Source: Asticcacaulis taihuensis (GTDB taxonomy: Bacteria; Pseudomonadota; Alphaproteobacteria; Caulobacterales; Caulobacteraceae). From it: a DNA stretch of 64,000 nt. A model generated the notes under the pieces. That model worked only from the letters and a program-made list of their open reading frames with translations. It ran no database searches and had not been told where the DNA came from. Made by a program: the position numbers and the translations under genes. Of the stretch, positions 8,474-17,561 are shown piece after piece. Where the stretch lies: contig NZ_FMTS01000001.1 in the NCBI RefSeq assembly GCF_900100255.1, positions 1,302,001-1,366,000 on the forward strand. Direction: 5' to 3'. Each line of letters starts with the position of its first letter. Positions within the stretch are counted from its first letter, which is position 1.

Positions 8474-9598
8474 ATGGGATTTGACCGTATCGCGGCGGCC
8501 GCTGATGAACCTGAGCGCATCGCCCGCCTGCGTCTGGCGCGTACCCAGCGCATTGGCCCGGTCAATTTCGCCCAGTTGATGCAGCGTTTCGGCACCGCCA
8601 TCAGGGCGCTGGAAGAACTGCCGCATGTGGTCAGGCGTACCGGCGGCTCGCTGACGCCCTATCCGCTCGCCAAACTGGACGAGGAACTGGCCCGTGCCGA
8701 TGCGGCCGGCGCGCGGCTGATCGTGTTGGGCGATGCCGATTACCCCGCCCTGCTGAAACAGATCGACGCCGCCCCGCCGGTTTTGTGGACCCTGGGGCCG
8801 CTCAAGCCGCGCCAGAAGGCCATCGGCATTGTCGGGGCGCGTAATGCCTCCGCCGCAGGCCAGAAGATCGCTCAGACCCTGGCCCATGACCTCGGTGAGG
8901 CCGGTTTTCACGTCATTTCCGGACTGGCGCGCGGCGTCGATACCCGCGCCCATGAGATGTCAGTGAAAACCGGCACGATCGGCGTCCTGGGTGGCGGTGT
9001 GGACGATATCTATCCGCCGGATAATCGCGGTCTGTACGAACAGATCCGCGCCCACGGCCTGCTGGTATCGGAAAGCCCGGTCGGCCACCGCGCCACGGCT
9101 TCGGACTTTCCCCGCCGCAACCGCATCATTTCCGGCCTGTCGCTCGGCACTGTCGTGGTTGAAGCCGAACTGCGCTCCGGGTCGCTGATCACCGCCCGCC
9201 TGGCCGCCGAACAGAACCGCGAGGTCTTTGCCGTCCCCGGTTCACCGCTTGATCCGCGCTGCCGCGGCACCAATGACCTGCTGCGCCAGGGCGCCAACCT
9301 GTGCGAAGGCGCCGAGGATATCATCCGCGTTCTGGAAGCCCAGATGGGCTTCAATGCCCCCGAAGCCAGTGAACCCGACTCCGCCTTGCCGGAAATCACC
9401 CTCCCGCCACAAAGTGAGGATGATATCGCCCGCGTCAGCCGCAGTTTGCTCGATCTGGTCAGCGAAACGCCGGTCCACCGTGACGACCTGCTGCGCTTAT
9501 GCGGCGCGCAGACCTGGATCGGCCTGGCCGCGCTCAGCGAACTGGAAGTGGCCGGACGGTTTACGGTCAGTGATGGTGGTTTTTACAGCCATTCCTAA
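8474..9598 (+). CDS. dprA: DNA-processing protein DprA
   Basis: DprA protects incoming single-stranded DNA during transformation and loads RecA. The 374-residue protein has an N-terminal helix-hairpin region (about 10-80), the Rossmann-like DprA core with GIVGARNAS, VISGLARGVDTRAHE, PRRNRIISGLS and GSLITARLAAEQ, and a C-terminal winged helix (about 310-370). The length matches the family. The ATG follows AGGACC. It stands upstream of topA, a common pairing in alphaproteobacteria, and its 3' end overlaps a small convergent gene by four bases. Confidence 0.95.
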   Translation: MGFDRIAAAADEPERIARLRLARTQRIGPVNFAQLMQRFGTAIRALEELPHVVRRTGGSLTPYPLAKLDEELARADAAGARLIVLGDADYPALLKQIDAAPPVLWTLGPLKPRQKAIGIVGARNASAAGQKIAQTLAHDLGEAGFHVISGLARGVDTRAHEMSVKTGTIGVLGGGVDDIYPPDNRGLYEQIRAHGLLVSESPVGHRATASDFPRRNRIISGLSLGTVVVEAELRSGSLITARLAAEQNREVFAVPGSPLDPRCRGTNDLLRQGANLCEGAEDIIRVLEAQMGFNAPEASEPDSALPEITLPPQSEDDIARVSRSLLDLVSETPVHRDDLLRLCGAQTWIGLAALSELEVAGRFTVSDGGFYSHS

Positions 9599-9813
9599 CT
9601 GCGTTCGCCGTCAAGGCTGCTTGAGATATTTCCCTCATTTGACGAAATATCCCCGGAGCCATGCGCCATCATCAGCGCCCGTCTAAGATCATGCCCCAGC
9701 GCGACGCAACCGGCACGTTCGGCCATCTGCGCCAGTTCCTGGGCGATTTCATTGATATATTCCAGCACATCGCTTTGTTGATGAACCAGGCTATTATCTG
9801 AGGTCGTGGACAT
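9595..9813 (-). CDS. Small hypothetical protein, 72 aa
   Basis: An unrecognised small soluble protein. I chose the ATG at 9813 because GGGGAG lies nine bases upstream; a longer frame to 9861 lacks such a site. Residues 10-45 form a probable amphipathic helix (VLEYINEIAQELAQMAERAG), followed by a Ser/Gly-rich acidic tail. It overlaps the dprA stop by four bases in the convergent direction and faces away from topA. The clear ribosome binding site makes it a plausible gene. No function is inferred. Confidence 0.5.
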   Translation of the reverse strand: MSTTSDNSLVHQQSDVLEYINEIAQELAQMAERAGCVALGHDLRRALMMAHGSGDISSNEGNISSSLDGERS

Positions 9814-10081
9814 GTAAATACTCCCCGCGATTACATGGTTAATATGTATCATCGATTGCATTTAAAAAACTAACAATTTTAGATTGTGCTTTGAAATATT
9901 TTATTAGCGTTGACAGAAAACAATTCGCTCAGCATGTATGCCGCCTGTTCCTTGAGCATCCGGCCGGCCGCGACACTTGATTAATCGGCGCGGCGCATGA
10001 TCTAAGGGCTGCGTTTGTCGTCCCCATTCCTTTGTCCGCACGTTCCTTCGCGGACGCGATTTTCGCCTGACAAGAGATTTT

Positions 10082-12715
10082 ATGACCGTTGTTATCGTAG
10101 AAAGCCCGGCCAAGGCCAAGACCATCAACAAGTATCTTGGCAAGGGTTTCACCGTTCTGGCCAGCTTTGGCCACATCCGCGACCTGCCGTCGAAGGATGG
10201 ATCAGTCAGACCGGACGATGACTTCGCCATGACCTGGGAGGTCGATCCGAAATCCTCGAAACGACTCAACGATATCGCCGACGCCATCAAGACGTCCGAC
10301 CGCGTTATCCTCGCCACCGACCCGGATCGGGAAGGGGAAGCAATCTCGTGGCACGTTCTGGAAGTGCTCAACAAGAAAAAGGGCCTGATGAAGGACAAGC
10401 AGGTCCAGCGCGTCACCTTCAACGCCATCACCCAGTCCGCCGTCCAGACCGCCATGGCCTCGCCGCGCGACATCGATATGGAACTGGTCGATGCCTATCT
10501 CGCCCGCCGGGCGCTCGATTATCTCGTCGGCTTCACCCTGTCGCCGGTGCTTTGGCGCAAGCTGCCCGGCGCCCGCTCGGCCGGCCGCGTGCAATCGGTG
10601 GCGCTGAAAATCGTCGTTGATCGCGAAATCGAGATCGAAAAATTCAAGACCGAGGAATACTGGACGGTCGATGCCGAGGTCTCGGCCAATTCGCCCCCCT
10701 TCAATGCCAAGCTGTTCACCTATAACGGCAAGCGCCTGGGTAAGTTCGACCTGCCGAATGAAACGGCGGCCTTTGCGGCCCGCGACCTGGTGAAGCGCTC
10801 GCAGTTCACTATTACGGAGGTCGACCAGAAGCCCGGCAAGAAGTCACCGCCGCCGCCCTTCACCACCTCGACCCTGCAACAGGAAGCCGCGCGCAAACTG
10901 GGTTTCAGCGCCTCGCGCACCATGCAGACTGCGCAAAAGCTCTATGAGGGCGTCGATATCGGCGGTGAGACCGTTGGTCTCATCACCTATATGCGGACCG
11001 ACGGCGTCTATGTCGAGCCGGGCGCCATCAACGAGATGCGCAAGGTGATCGGCGAGCGTTACGGCGCGCCTTATGTGCCGGAAAGCCCGCGTCTCTACAA
11101 GGCCAAGGCCAAGAACGCCCAGGAAGCCCACGAAGCCATACGCCCCACCTCCGCCTTCCGCCGCCCTGAAACCCTGCGCCTCGAAGGCGATCAGGCACGT
11201 CTTTATGAACTGATCTGGAAGCGTACCCTGGCCTCGCAGATGGAGCAGGCGCGCGTCGAGAACACCACGATCAACCTGTTCACCGCCGACAAGCAGACCT
11301 CCCTGCGCGCCACCGGCCAGGTCGTGACTTTCGATGGCTTCATGGCCGTCTATGAAGAAGGCAAGGACGATGATGGTGACGAAGACGGCGGCCGTCTGCC
11401 GATGGTCCAGGCCGGCACGATCGCCGATGTGCATACGTCTAAGGCCGACCAGCACTTCACCGAACCGCCCCCGCGTTATTCGGAAGCCACTCTGGTCAAG
11501 AAGCTGGAAGAACTCGGCATCGGCCGCCCCAGCACTTACGCCTCCATCCTGACCGTGCTGCGCGATCGCGCCTATGTCCGCATGGACAAGAACCGCTTCA
11601 TCCCGGAAGACAAGGGCCGCCTGGTCACCGCCTTCCTGGATCAGTTCTTCCATCGCTATGTCCAGTACGATTTCACCGCCGACCTGGAAGAAAAGCTCGA
11701 TCTCGTTTCCGCCGGCGAACTGAACTACAAGACGCTGCTGGCCGATTTCTGGAAGGATTTCCACGCCGCCGCCGAAGGCATGACCGAACTGCGCACCACC
11801 CAGGTTCTGGACGCGCTGAACGAGTCTCTGGGGCCGCTCATCTTCCCCGACAAGGGCGATGGTTCTAATCCGCGCGCCTGCCCGGTCTGCGGCAATGGCC
11901 AGCTTTCCTTGAAAACCTCGCGGTTCGGCGCCTTTATCGGCTGTTCCAACTATCCGGAATGCAAGTTTACCCGCCCCGTGGGTTCGCCTGACGCGGAAGG
12001 CGCGGAAAACGGCGCCTCAGGTGACCGCGAACTGGGTGTTGATCCCGAAACCGGCAAGACGGTGGCGCTCAAGATCGGCCGCTTCGGTCCCTATGTGCAG
12101 TTGGGCGAAGCGGAATCGAAAGAGGACAAGCCGCCGCGCTCTAGCCTGCCAAAGGCCTGGCCGGCCGCGACCATCGATCTCGAACGGGCGCTGAAACTGC
12201 TATCCTTGCCGCGCACCGTTGGCATCCATCCGGAAGACAAGACGCCGATCAAGGCGGGTCTCGGCCGCTTTGGTCCCTTCGTGGAAACCGGCGGCACCTA
12301 TGCCAACCTGTCGAGCTTCGATGAAATCTTCGAGGTCGGCCTCAATCGCGCCGTTGACCTGATCGCTGAAAAGCGTGCCGGTGGTGGCGGCAAGGGCCGT
12401 GGCGCGGCCGCCGCGCCGCTTAAAGAGTTGGGCACGTTCGGCGAAGGCGGCGACAAGATCTCGGTCATGGCCGGGCGCTATGGCCCCTACATCAAGTGCG
12501 GCAAGGTCAATGCCACCCTGCCCAAGGACGTGACACCGGAGACGGTGACGCTTGAGCAGGCCATAGAGCTGATCAACGCCAAGGGCGGTCCCGCCACCCA
12601 GGCCAAGAAAGCGCCGGCAAAGAAGGCCGCTGCCAAGAAACCGGCTGCCAAGACCACGGCCGCGAAAAAGCCGGCTGCAAAGAAGACGCCAGCGAAGAAG
12701 GCAAAGGCAGGTTAA
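10082..12715 (+). CDS. topA: DNA topoisomerase I
   Basis: A type IA topoisomerase of 877 residues that relaxes negative supercoils. The TOPRIM domain starts at the N-terminus (VIVESPAKAKTINKYLG, then ATDPDREGEAISWH). The active-site Tyr lies in GLITYMRTDG, about residue 306. A single four-Cys zinc ribbon (CPVCGNGQ to CSNYPEC) lies near residue 600, followed by three FGPYV-type repeats (GRFGPYVQLG, GRFGPFVETG, GRYGPYIKCG) and a Lys/Ala/Pro-rich basic tail of about 40 residues. In the roughly 270 bases upstream, a TTGACA stands at 9912-9917 and a GTCCGC/GCGGAC hairpin lies shortly before the start. AAGAG precedes the ATG. Confidence 0.97.
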   Translation: MTVVIVESPAKAKTINKYLGKGFTVLASFGHIRDLPSKDGSVRPDDDFAMTWEVDPKSSKRLNDIADAIKTSDRVILATDPDREGEAISWHVLEVLNKKKGLMKDKQVQRVTFNAITQSAVQTAMASPRDIDMELVDAYLARRALDYLVGFTLSPVLWRKLPGARSAGRVQSVALKIVVDREIEIEKFKTEEYWTVDAEVSANSPPFNAKLFTYNGKRLGKFDLPNETAAFAARDLVKRSQFTITEVDQKPGKKSPPPPFTTSTLQQEAARKLGFSASRTMQTAQKLYEGVDIGGETVGLITYMRTDGVYVEPGAINEMRKVIGERYGAPYVPESPRLYKAKAKNAQEAHEAIRPTSAFRRPETLRLEGDQARLYELIWKRTLASQMEQARVENTTINLFTADKQTSLRATGQVVTFDGFMAVYEEGKDDDGDEDGGRLPMVQAGTIADVHTSKADQHFTEPPPRYSEATLVKKLEELGIGRPSTYASILTVLRDRAYVRMDKNRFIPEDKGRLVTAFLDQFFHRYVQYDFTADLEEKLDLVSAGELNYKTLLADFWKDFHAAAEGMTELRTTQVLDALNESLGPLIFPDKGDGSNPRACPVCGNGQLSLKTSRFGAFIGCSNYPECKFTRPVGSPDAEGAENGASGDRELGVDPETGKTVALKIGRFGPYVQLGEAESKEDKPPRSSLPKAWPAATIDLERALKLLSLPRTVGIHPEDKTPIKAGLGRFGPFVETGGTYANLSSFDEIFEVGLNRAVDLIAEKRAGGGGKGRGAAAAPLKELGTFGEGGDKISVMAGRYGPYIKCGKVNATLPKDVTPETVTLEQAIELINAKGGPATQAKKAPAKKAAAKKPAAKTTAAKKPAAKKTPAKKAKAG

Positions 12716-12719
12716 TCTT

Positions 12720-12852
12720 GATCCTCCCCTGCGGAGCGGGGGAGGTGTCGAGCAAGCGTAGCGCGTCGAGACGGAGGGGGCGATCCTCTAACGATTGCCC
12801 CCTCTGTCGCGGCCTTCGCCGCGCCACCTCCCCCGCTTCGCAGGGGACGATC
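12720..12852. repeat. GC-rich palindromic repeat, head-to-head pair
   Basis: Each unit has a CTCCCC...GGGGGAG stem-loop, the spacer GTG, a second variable hairpin and the tail GGAGGGGGC. Two units face each other with tails inward, about 16 bases apart. The pair fills the whole gap between the convergent topA and alkB genes and may act as a bidirectional terminator. Confidence 0.85.
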
Positions 12853-12854
12853 AA

Positions 12855-13478
12855 CTACAGCGCCTTCCGAAACGTCAGATTGTAACGATGCCCACCTATG
12901 GGATGGTGTCCTGCCCTCAGCGTCAATACACCATGAAACGCCTTGCGCGCCGGGCCGCCCCAGACCACGACATCACCATGATGGAGCGTAATCTTCTCCA
13001 CCGGATCGCTGCGTTTCAATCCGCCAAATTGGAAAGTTGCTGGCAGGCCCAAGGACACCGACACGATCGGCGCCGAGTAATCGCCTTCATTGATATCCTG
13101 ATGTAGCCCCATCTTCGCGCCAGGTTCATAGCGGTTGATCAGGCAGCCATCGGGCGTGAAATCAAACCCCGCGACCGCCGCCGCCCGGTGCGCCAGATCA
13201 AGAAACACTGACGGCATATCCGGCCACGGTTCTCCGCTCAACGGGTCCAGACGATCATAACGATAGCCCTTGGTATCCGCCACCCAGCCGATCCCGGCAT
13301 TGGTCATGGCCACCGACATGCGGCCGCCGCCCGGCACAATCATATGCCGAAACGGCGCGGCGGCCGCCACCGCCTTAATAGCTGCCACCAGGGCCATATC
13401 ATCTGCCAGGGCAAAGCCGCGCAGGATCGCCACGCCTTCGCGCTCGAATGCCTCTCCAAACAGATCAGGCTGCGTCAT
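12855..13478 (-). CDS. alkB: Alpha-ketoglutarate-dependent DNA repair dioxygenase AlkB
   Basis: AlkB oxidatively removes 1-methyladenine and 3-methylcytosine lesions. The 207-residue protein keeps the Fe(II) ligands (HQD in LHQDINEGDYS, and His in ARKAFHGV) and the 2-oxoglutarate-binding RYNLTFR motif at the C-terminus. I chose the ATG at 13478 because MTQPDLFGEAF aligns with the start of E. coli AlkB; seven more codons are open upstream. It overlaps the preceding oxygenase gene by 14 bases and is the last gene of the ada operon. Confidence 0.92.
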   Translation of the reverse strand: MTQPDLFGEAFEREGVAILRGFALADDMALVAAIKAVAAAAPFRHMIVPGGGRMSVAMTNAGIGWVADTKGYRYDRLDPLSGEPWPDMPSVFLDLAHRAAAVAGFDFTPDGCLINRYEPGAKMGLHQDINEGDYSAPIVSVSLGLPATFQFGGLKRSDPVEKITLHHGDVVVWGGPARKAFHGVLTLRAGHHPIGGHRYNLTFRKAL

Positions 13479-14178
13479 GGAAAATGATACCCAGCGCATG
13501 CCGCCGCCCTGACCTGACCCGCGATACGCCGTGGCGCATGGTGACGCGATAACTGCCGCGCGTCCCCGAAACCGGCCGTTGCGACACGGCGAAGATCACC
13601 GCATCGCCCTGCTGGAGCGGCACCACCGATGGCACGGACTGCATTCGCGGGCGCTGCTCGGTCAGGACAAATTCGCCGCCGGTGAAATCCTCCTCCGGCC
13701 GCGACAACAGGATGGCCACCTGTAACGGAAAGACGTGCTCGCCATAGAGATCCTGGTGCAGGCAGTTGTAATCGTCCGCGCCATATTGCAGCAGAAGCGG
13801 CGTCGGGCGCGTTTGCCCGGCGGCATGACAGCGCGCCAGGAAATCTTCATGCGCGGCTGGAAATCGCACCTCCAGCCCCATGCGTTCCTGCCATCGGTTG
13901 GCGATCGGCACGAGTTGCGAATAAAGCCGTGCACGCAGGTCCGCCACCTTGTCCGGCAGCGGATAGGCGAAATATTTGTACTCACCGCGTCCGAAGCCAT
14001 GCCGCGCCATATGGACCTGGCTGCGGAAGACCGGCTGTTCGTAAAGCCCAGCCAGCGCCTGGCAGGCTTGCGGCGCGATCAGCCCCGGCAGGACCGCGAA
14101 ACCGCGCTCATCGAGATCGCGCCCGATGGTCTGCCATTCGTCGAATATCTGATCAGAGAAGAGATCGGCTTCAAACAT
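13465..14178 (-). CDS. 2OG-Fe(II) oxygenase of the PF09859 (DNA alkylation repair) family
   Basis: A 237-residue Fe(II)/2-oxoglutarate oxygenase with HQDLYGEHVFPLQV (His-x-Asp ligand pair, about residue 140), the distal part VTMRHGVSRVRSGRRHALGIIFHDA, and FTGGEFVL between them. This is the pattern of the family annotated as an oxygenase acting on damaged DNA, usually encoded with ada or alkB. A perfect AAGGAGG precedes the ATG. The gene overlaps ada by eight bases and alkB by 14, so the three are translationally coupled. The lesion it repairs is not established here. Confidence 0.82.
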   Translation of the reverse strand: MFEADLFSDQIFDEWQTIGRDLDERGFAVLPGLIAPQACQALAGLYEQPVFRSQVHMARHGFGRGEYKYFAYPLPDKVADLRARLYSQLVPIANRWQERMGLEVRFPAAHEDFLARCHAAGQTRPTPLLLQYGADDYNCLHQDLYGEHVFPLQVAILLSRPEEDFTGGEFVLTEQRPRMQSVPSVVPLQQGDAVIFAVSQRPVSGTRGSYRVTMRHGVSRVRSGRRHALGIIFHDAA

Positions 14179-15232
14179 TTTGGCCCTCCTTCAGCAAAAG
14201 CGCGCGCTTACGATCCACACCCCAGCGATAGCCGGATAATGCGCCGTCGGTTCGCACCACGCGGTGGCAGGGAATGGCAATGGCCAGGGCATTGGCGGCG
14301 CAGGCGCCGGCCACCGCGCGCACAGCGGCCGGGGCGCCGATCATCTGCGCCACCTCGGCATAGGAGCGCGTTTCTCCGGCCGGAATGGCGCGCAGGGCCT
14401 GCCAGACGCGTTGTTGGAAGGCGGTTCCGCGAATATCCAGCGGCAGGTCCAGCATTTGCCCCTGATCGATCAGGCCGACCACCCGTGCCACGGTCTGCTC
14501 GAACGCGGCATCCGCCCCGATCAGATTGGCCTTGGGAAAGCGATCCTGAAGATCGCGTACCAACGCCCCAGCATCGTCACCCAGCGTAATCGCGCAGATG
14601 CCCTTGTCCGATTGCGCCACCAGCACCGCGCCCAGCGAACACTGGCCGACAGCAAAACGGATATCGCCCGCCCCGCCCGTCTGGAAGGCTTTCGGCGTCA
14701 TGCCAAGGATCGCATCCGAGCGTTCATAAAACCGGCTTGAGGAGCCGTAGCCTGCCTCATAAAGCGCCGCGGTCACCGCCTCGCCGGCGGTCAAGCCTTC
14801 ACGCACCTTTTCTGCCCGGTGCGCATCGGCATAGGCTTTCGGCGTCAGGCCGGTGACCGCCTTGAAGCGACGGTGGAAATGGTGCGGGCTCAGCCCTGCC
14901 CGCGCCGCCATATCCGCAAGCGGAGGCGTTTCTTCCGCCCCTTCGATAAACCGGCAGATATCGGCGATCATTTCGGCCTGTTTAGTCCGCACACTGTCTT
15001 CACGCGGTCGGCAGCGCTTGCAGGCGCGAAAGCCCGCCATCTCAGCCGCCTCGCAGGTGGCATAAAAGCCGACATTTTCCGGCCTGGGCAAACGCGACGC
15101 GCAATCCGGCCGGCAGTAGACGCCGGTCGTTTTGACGCTGTAGAAAAAGTCACCGGCTTCGCGGCGCGTGAGGGTGTCCCAGCGCGGGTCTAGCGTCACC
15201 GATGTGGCGGTATCTGGCATAAGATCAAGCAT
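14171..15232 (-). CDS. ada: Ada: O6-methylguanine-DNA methyltransferase and transcriptional activator
   Basis: The 353-residue protein has the complete Ada architecture. The N-terminal methylphosphotriester zinc domain has four Cys (GVYCRPDCASR, then FRACKRCRPR). An AraC-type helix-turn-helix follows (about 90-185, LSPHHFHRRFKAVTGLTPKAY). The C-terminal methyltransferase (about 195-350) has the acceptor Cys in AIPCHRVV. After methylation the N-domain activates its own operon, here ada-PF09859-alkB. AAGGA stands seven bases before the ATG. An inverted repeat upstream may be its operator. Confidence 0.95.
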   Translation of the reverse strand: MLDLMPDTATSVTLDPRWDTLTRREAGDFFYSVKTTGVYCRPDCASRLPRPENVGFYATCEAAEMAGFRACKRCRPREDSVRTKQAEMIADICRFIEGAEETPPLADMAARAGLSPHHFHRRFKAVTGLTPKAYADAHRAEKVREGLTAGEAVTAALYEAGYGSSSRFYERSDAILGMTPKAFQTGGAGDIRFAVGQCSLGAVLVAQSDKGICAITLGDDAGALVRDLQDRFPKANLIGADAAFEQTVARVVGLIDQGQMLDLPLDIRGTAFQQRVWQALRAIPAGETRSYAEVAQMIGAPAAVRAVAGACAANALAIAIPCHRVVRTDGALSGYRWGVDRKRALLLKEGQNV

Positions 15233-15312
15233 AGCATTTTCCTTCCCAAAAGGCGTGTGAATTCCTGTTTAGATGAAGGCTGCGCCCGCAAAACTCCGGC
15301 CCTTGCGGTCTA

Positions 15313-15340
15313 ATTCGCACAGGCGGGTCAAAATGCGAAT
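15313..15340. promoter_or_regulatory. Inverted repeat between ada and tamA
   Basis: ATTCGCA (15313-15319) and TGCGAAT (15334-15340) are perfect inverted copies, 14 bases apart, in the 235-base divergent region. This could be the site where methylated Ada binds, 80-110 bases upstream of its start, or a site for a regulator of tamA. The assignment is a guess from position. Confidence 0.35.
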
Positions 15341-15467
15341 CGCCACGCACTTTCCACATCGATTTTTTGTGCAAATTTAACGCACGAGACGTAAAGATCG
15401 CGCGCGGCATTCCCTTGCCGCATATTTCGAGGGCCCGATTATTCCTACCCCCACGACCCGTTTCGCC

Positions 15468-17561
15468 TTGACCGCCGGCCCAGTCATGCTGGGTCTGGGG
15501 CTTTTAGCGACGGCTGTTCAGGCCCAGGAAATGGCCCAGGAAACGACAGCAGTCGAAGTACCGGCGGTCAAGCCGGCCCAGGAAGAAGCGCCGCCCCTGC
15601 CCGACAATCCGCAGGACGCCCCGATCATTACGGATGACGATTTCAACGCCGCCCTGCCCCCGATCGAGGCAACGACCGCCCCACCAGCGGAACCCACGCC
15701 TGAGGCGACCCCAGACACCCTGCCTGAGGTCACCGCCACCGATGATCCGGAACTGGATGCCCCCTTGCCGGCGCTGGAAGGCTATGATGTCCAGCCGAAC
15801 CAGATGGCCGCCACCGAAGAGGCCCTCCCGGAAATCCGCTATGTCACCGTGGTCGACGGCCTGCATGACATCCACCTGAACGATGAATTCAAACCCCTGT
15901 CGGCCCTGATGAACGGCAAGGGCAAGGCCGCCAATGTCGCCCAGGTGCGCGCCCGCGCCACCGAAGACGAAGCCCTGATCCTGCGTCTGCTGAAATCACA
16001 AGGCTATTACGACGGCACTGTCACCACCAGCCTCGCCCAACCGAGCGAGGCGGGCGGCCCGGTCCAGGCCCATATCGTCGTTACACCCGGCCCGGCCTAT
16101 CACTTCGGCCTGATCATGGCCGATGCCCAGCCGACCCTGCCGCCCGACCTGATCCGCAATGCCCTGCCGCTTCAACCCGGCGAGCAGATCATCGCCACCC
16201 ATGTGCTGGCAGCCGAGGCCAACGTCAGCGTGGTCCTGCAACAATCCGGTTACCCGTTCGTCAAGGTCGGCGAGCGCGATATCCTGCTCGATGGCGCCAA
16301 ACTGACCGGTGACTATACGCTGAAGGTCGATACCGGCCACCGCGCGCGCTTCGGCGGCTTCAAATCCGATGGCAAGGAAGCCTTCAGCGCCGATCACGTC
16401 GCCGCCCTCACTCGCTTCGAGAAGGGCGACCTTTACGACAATCGCAAGGTTGATGACCTGCGCGAGGCCCTGGTCTCGACCGGCCTGTTCCGCTCCGTGG
16501 CGGTCGAACCCGTGGCCACCGGCATCTTCGCCGCTGACGGCTCGGAATATGTTGACCTGCTCGTCCACCAGCAGCGCGGCCCCTATCGGACGATCGCCGG
16601 TGAATTCGGCTACAATACCGGCGAAGGCGTCACCGCCACCGCTTCCTGGCAGAACCGCAACAAGTTCCCGCCCGAAGGCGCCCTGATCATCACCGCGGCA
16701 CTGGGCACACAGGAGCAGGGCCTGACCACCACCTTCCGCCGCTCCAACGCCAAAAAACGTGACCGCACTTTCCAGCTTTCCTCGGCCCTGACGCACAATA
16801 TTTATGACAGCTACGAAGCCTATACCTTCAATGTGGCCGGCTCCGTGGCGCGTGTCTCGACGCCTTTGTGGCAGAAGGTCTGGACCTGGTCCTATGGCTT
16901 CGACCTGGCCGCCTCGCGCGAAGCCACCGACGGGGTGGTCAATTTCAGCGACGCCGCCGATAACTACTATATCGCCGCCCTGCCGACCAAGCTGGCCTAT
17001 GACCGGTCCGACAGCCTGCTCAACCCCGCCACCGGCTATCGCGCCAGCGCCGAGGTAACGCCGCTGATTTCGCTGTCAGGCGGCGGGGCCAGCATCCGCA
17101 CCGTGTTTGACGCCAGCTATTACTATCCGATGGGTAACAAGGCGGTCATAGCCGCGCGCAGCCGCCTGGGTGTCATCTATGGCGGCGAACTGGACAAGAT
17201 ACCCCCGTCACGCCGCCTCTATGCCGGCGGCGGCGGCAGCGTGCGCGGTTACAGCTATCAGCAGCTCGGCCCGCATGATGCCACCGGCACCGCCACGGGG
17301 GGCTTGAGCCTGTTCGAAGCTTCGGTCGAATACCGTTACCGCATGGGCGATATCGGCATCGTGCCGTTTATCGATATCGGCCAGTCCTATGCCTCGACCA
17401 CGCCGTCCTTCTCCGACCTGCGCGTCGGCTTCGGTATCGGCGCGCGGCTCTATACCAATTTCGGACCGATCCGCATCGATGTGGCTACACCGGTCAACCG
17501 CGACAAGTCCAACGGCGAGCCGCAGATCGCGCTCTATGTCGGCATTGGGCAAGCATTCTAA
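15468..17561 (+). CDS. tamA: Omp85-family outer-membrane translocation protein TamA
   Basis: An outer-membrane beta-barrel that works with TamB to insert or supply other envelope components. Of 697 residues, about 25-115 form an acidic Pro-rich linker, 120-370 hold POTRA-type domains, and 375-697 form the Omp85 barrel with GGGGSVRGYSYQQLGP and the final strand ending in Phe. The marked start is a TTG without a ribosome binding site, giving a short signal peptide (ending AVQAQ). The frame stays open upstream; an ATT codon at 15441, seven bases after GAGGG, would give a fuller signal peptide. The stop shares a base with the tamB start. Confidence 0.88.
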   Translation: MTAGPVMLGLGLLATAVQAQEMAQETTAVEVPAVKPAQEEAPPLPDNPQDAPIITDDDFNAALPPIEATTAPPAEPTPEATPDTLPEVTATDDPELDAPLPALEGYDVQPNQMAATEEALPEIRYVTVVDGLHDIHLNDEFKPLSALMNGKGKAANVAQVRARATEDEALILRLLKSQGYYDGTVTTSLAQPSEAGGPVQAHIVVTPGPAYHFGLIMADAQPTLPPDLIRNALPLQPGEQIIATHVLAAEANVSVVLQQSGYPFVKVGERDILLDGAKLTGDYTLKVDTGHRARFGGFKSDGKEAFSADHVAALTRFEKGDLYDNRKVDDLREALVSTGLFRSVAVEPVATGIFAADGSEYVDLLVHQQRGPYRTIAGEFGYNTGEGVTATASWQNRNKFPPEGALIITAALGTQEQGLTTTFRRSNAKKRDRTFQLSSALTHNIYDSYEAYTFNVAGSVARVSTPLWQKVWTWSYGFDLAASREATDGVVNFSDAADNYYIAALPTKLAYDRSDSLLNPATGYRASAEVTPLISLSGGGASIRTVFDASYYYPMGNKAVIAARSRLGVIYGGELDKIPPSRRLYAGGGGSVRGYSYQQLGPHDATGTATGGLSLFEASVEYRYRMGDIGIVPFIDIGQSYASTTPSFSDLRVGFGIGARLYTNFGPIRIDVATPVNRDKSNGEPQIALYVGIGQAF

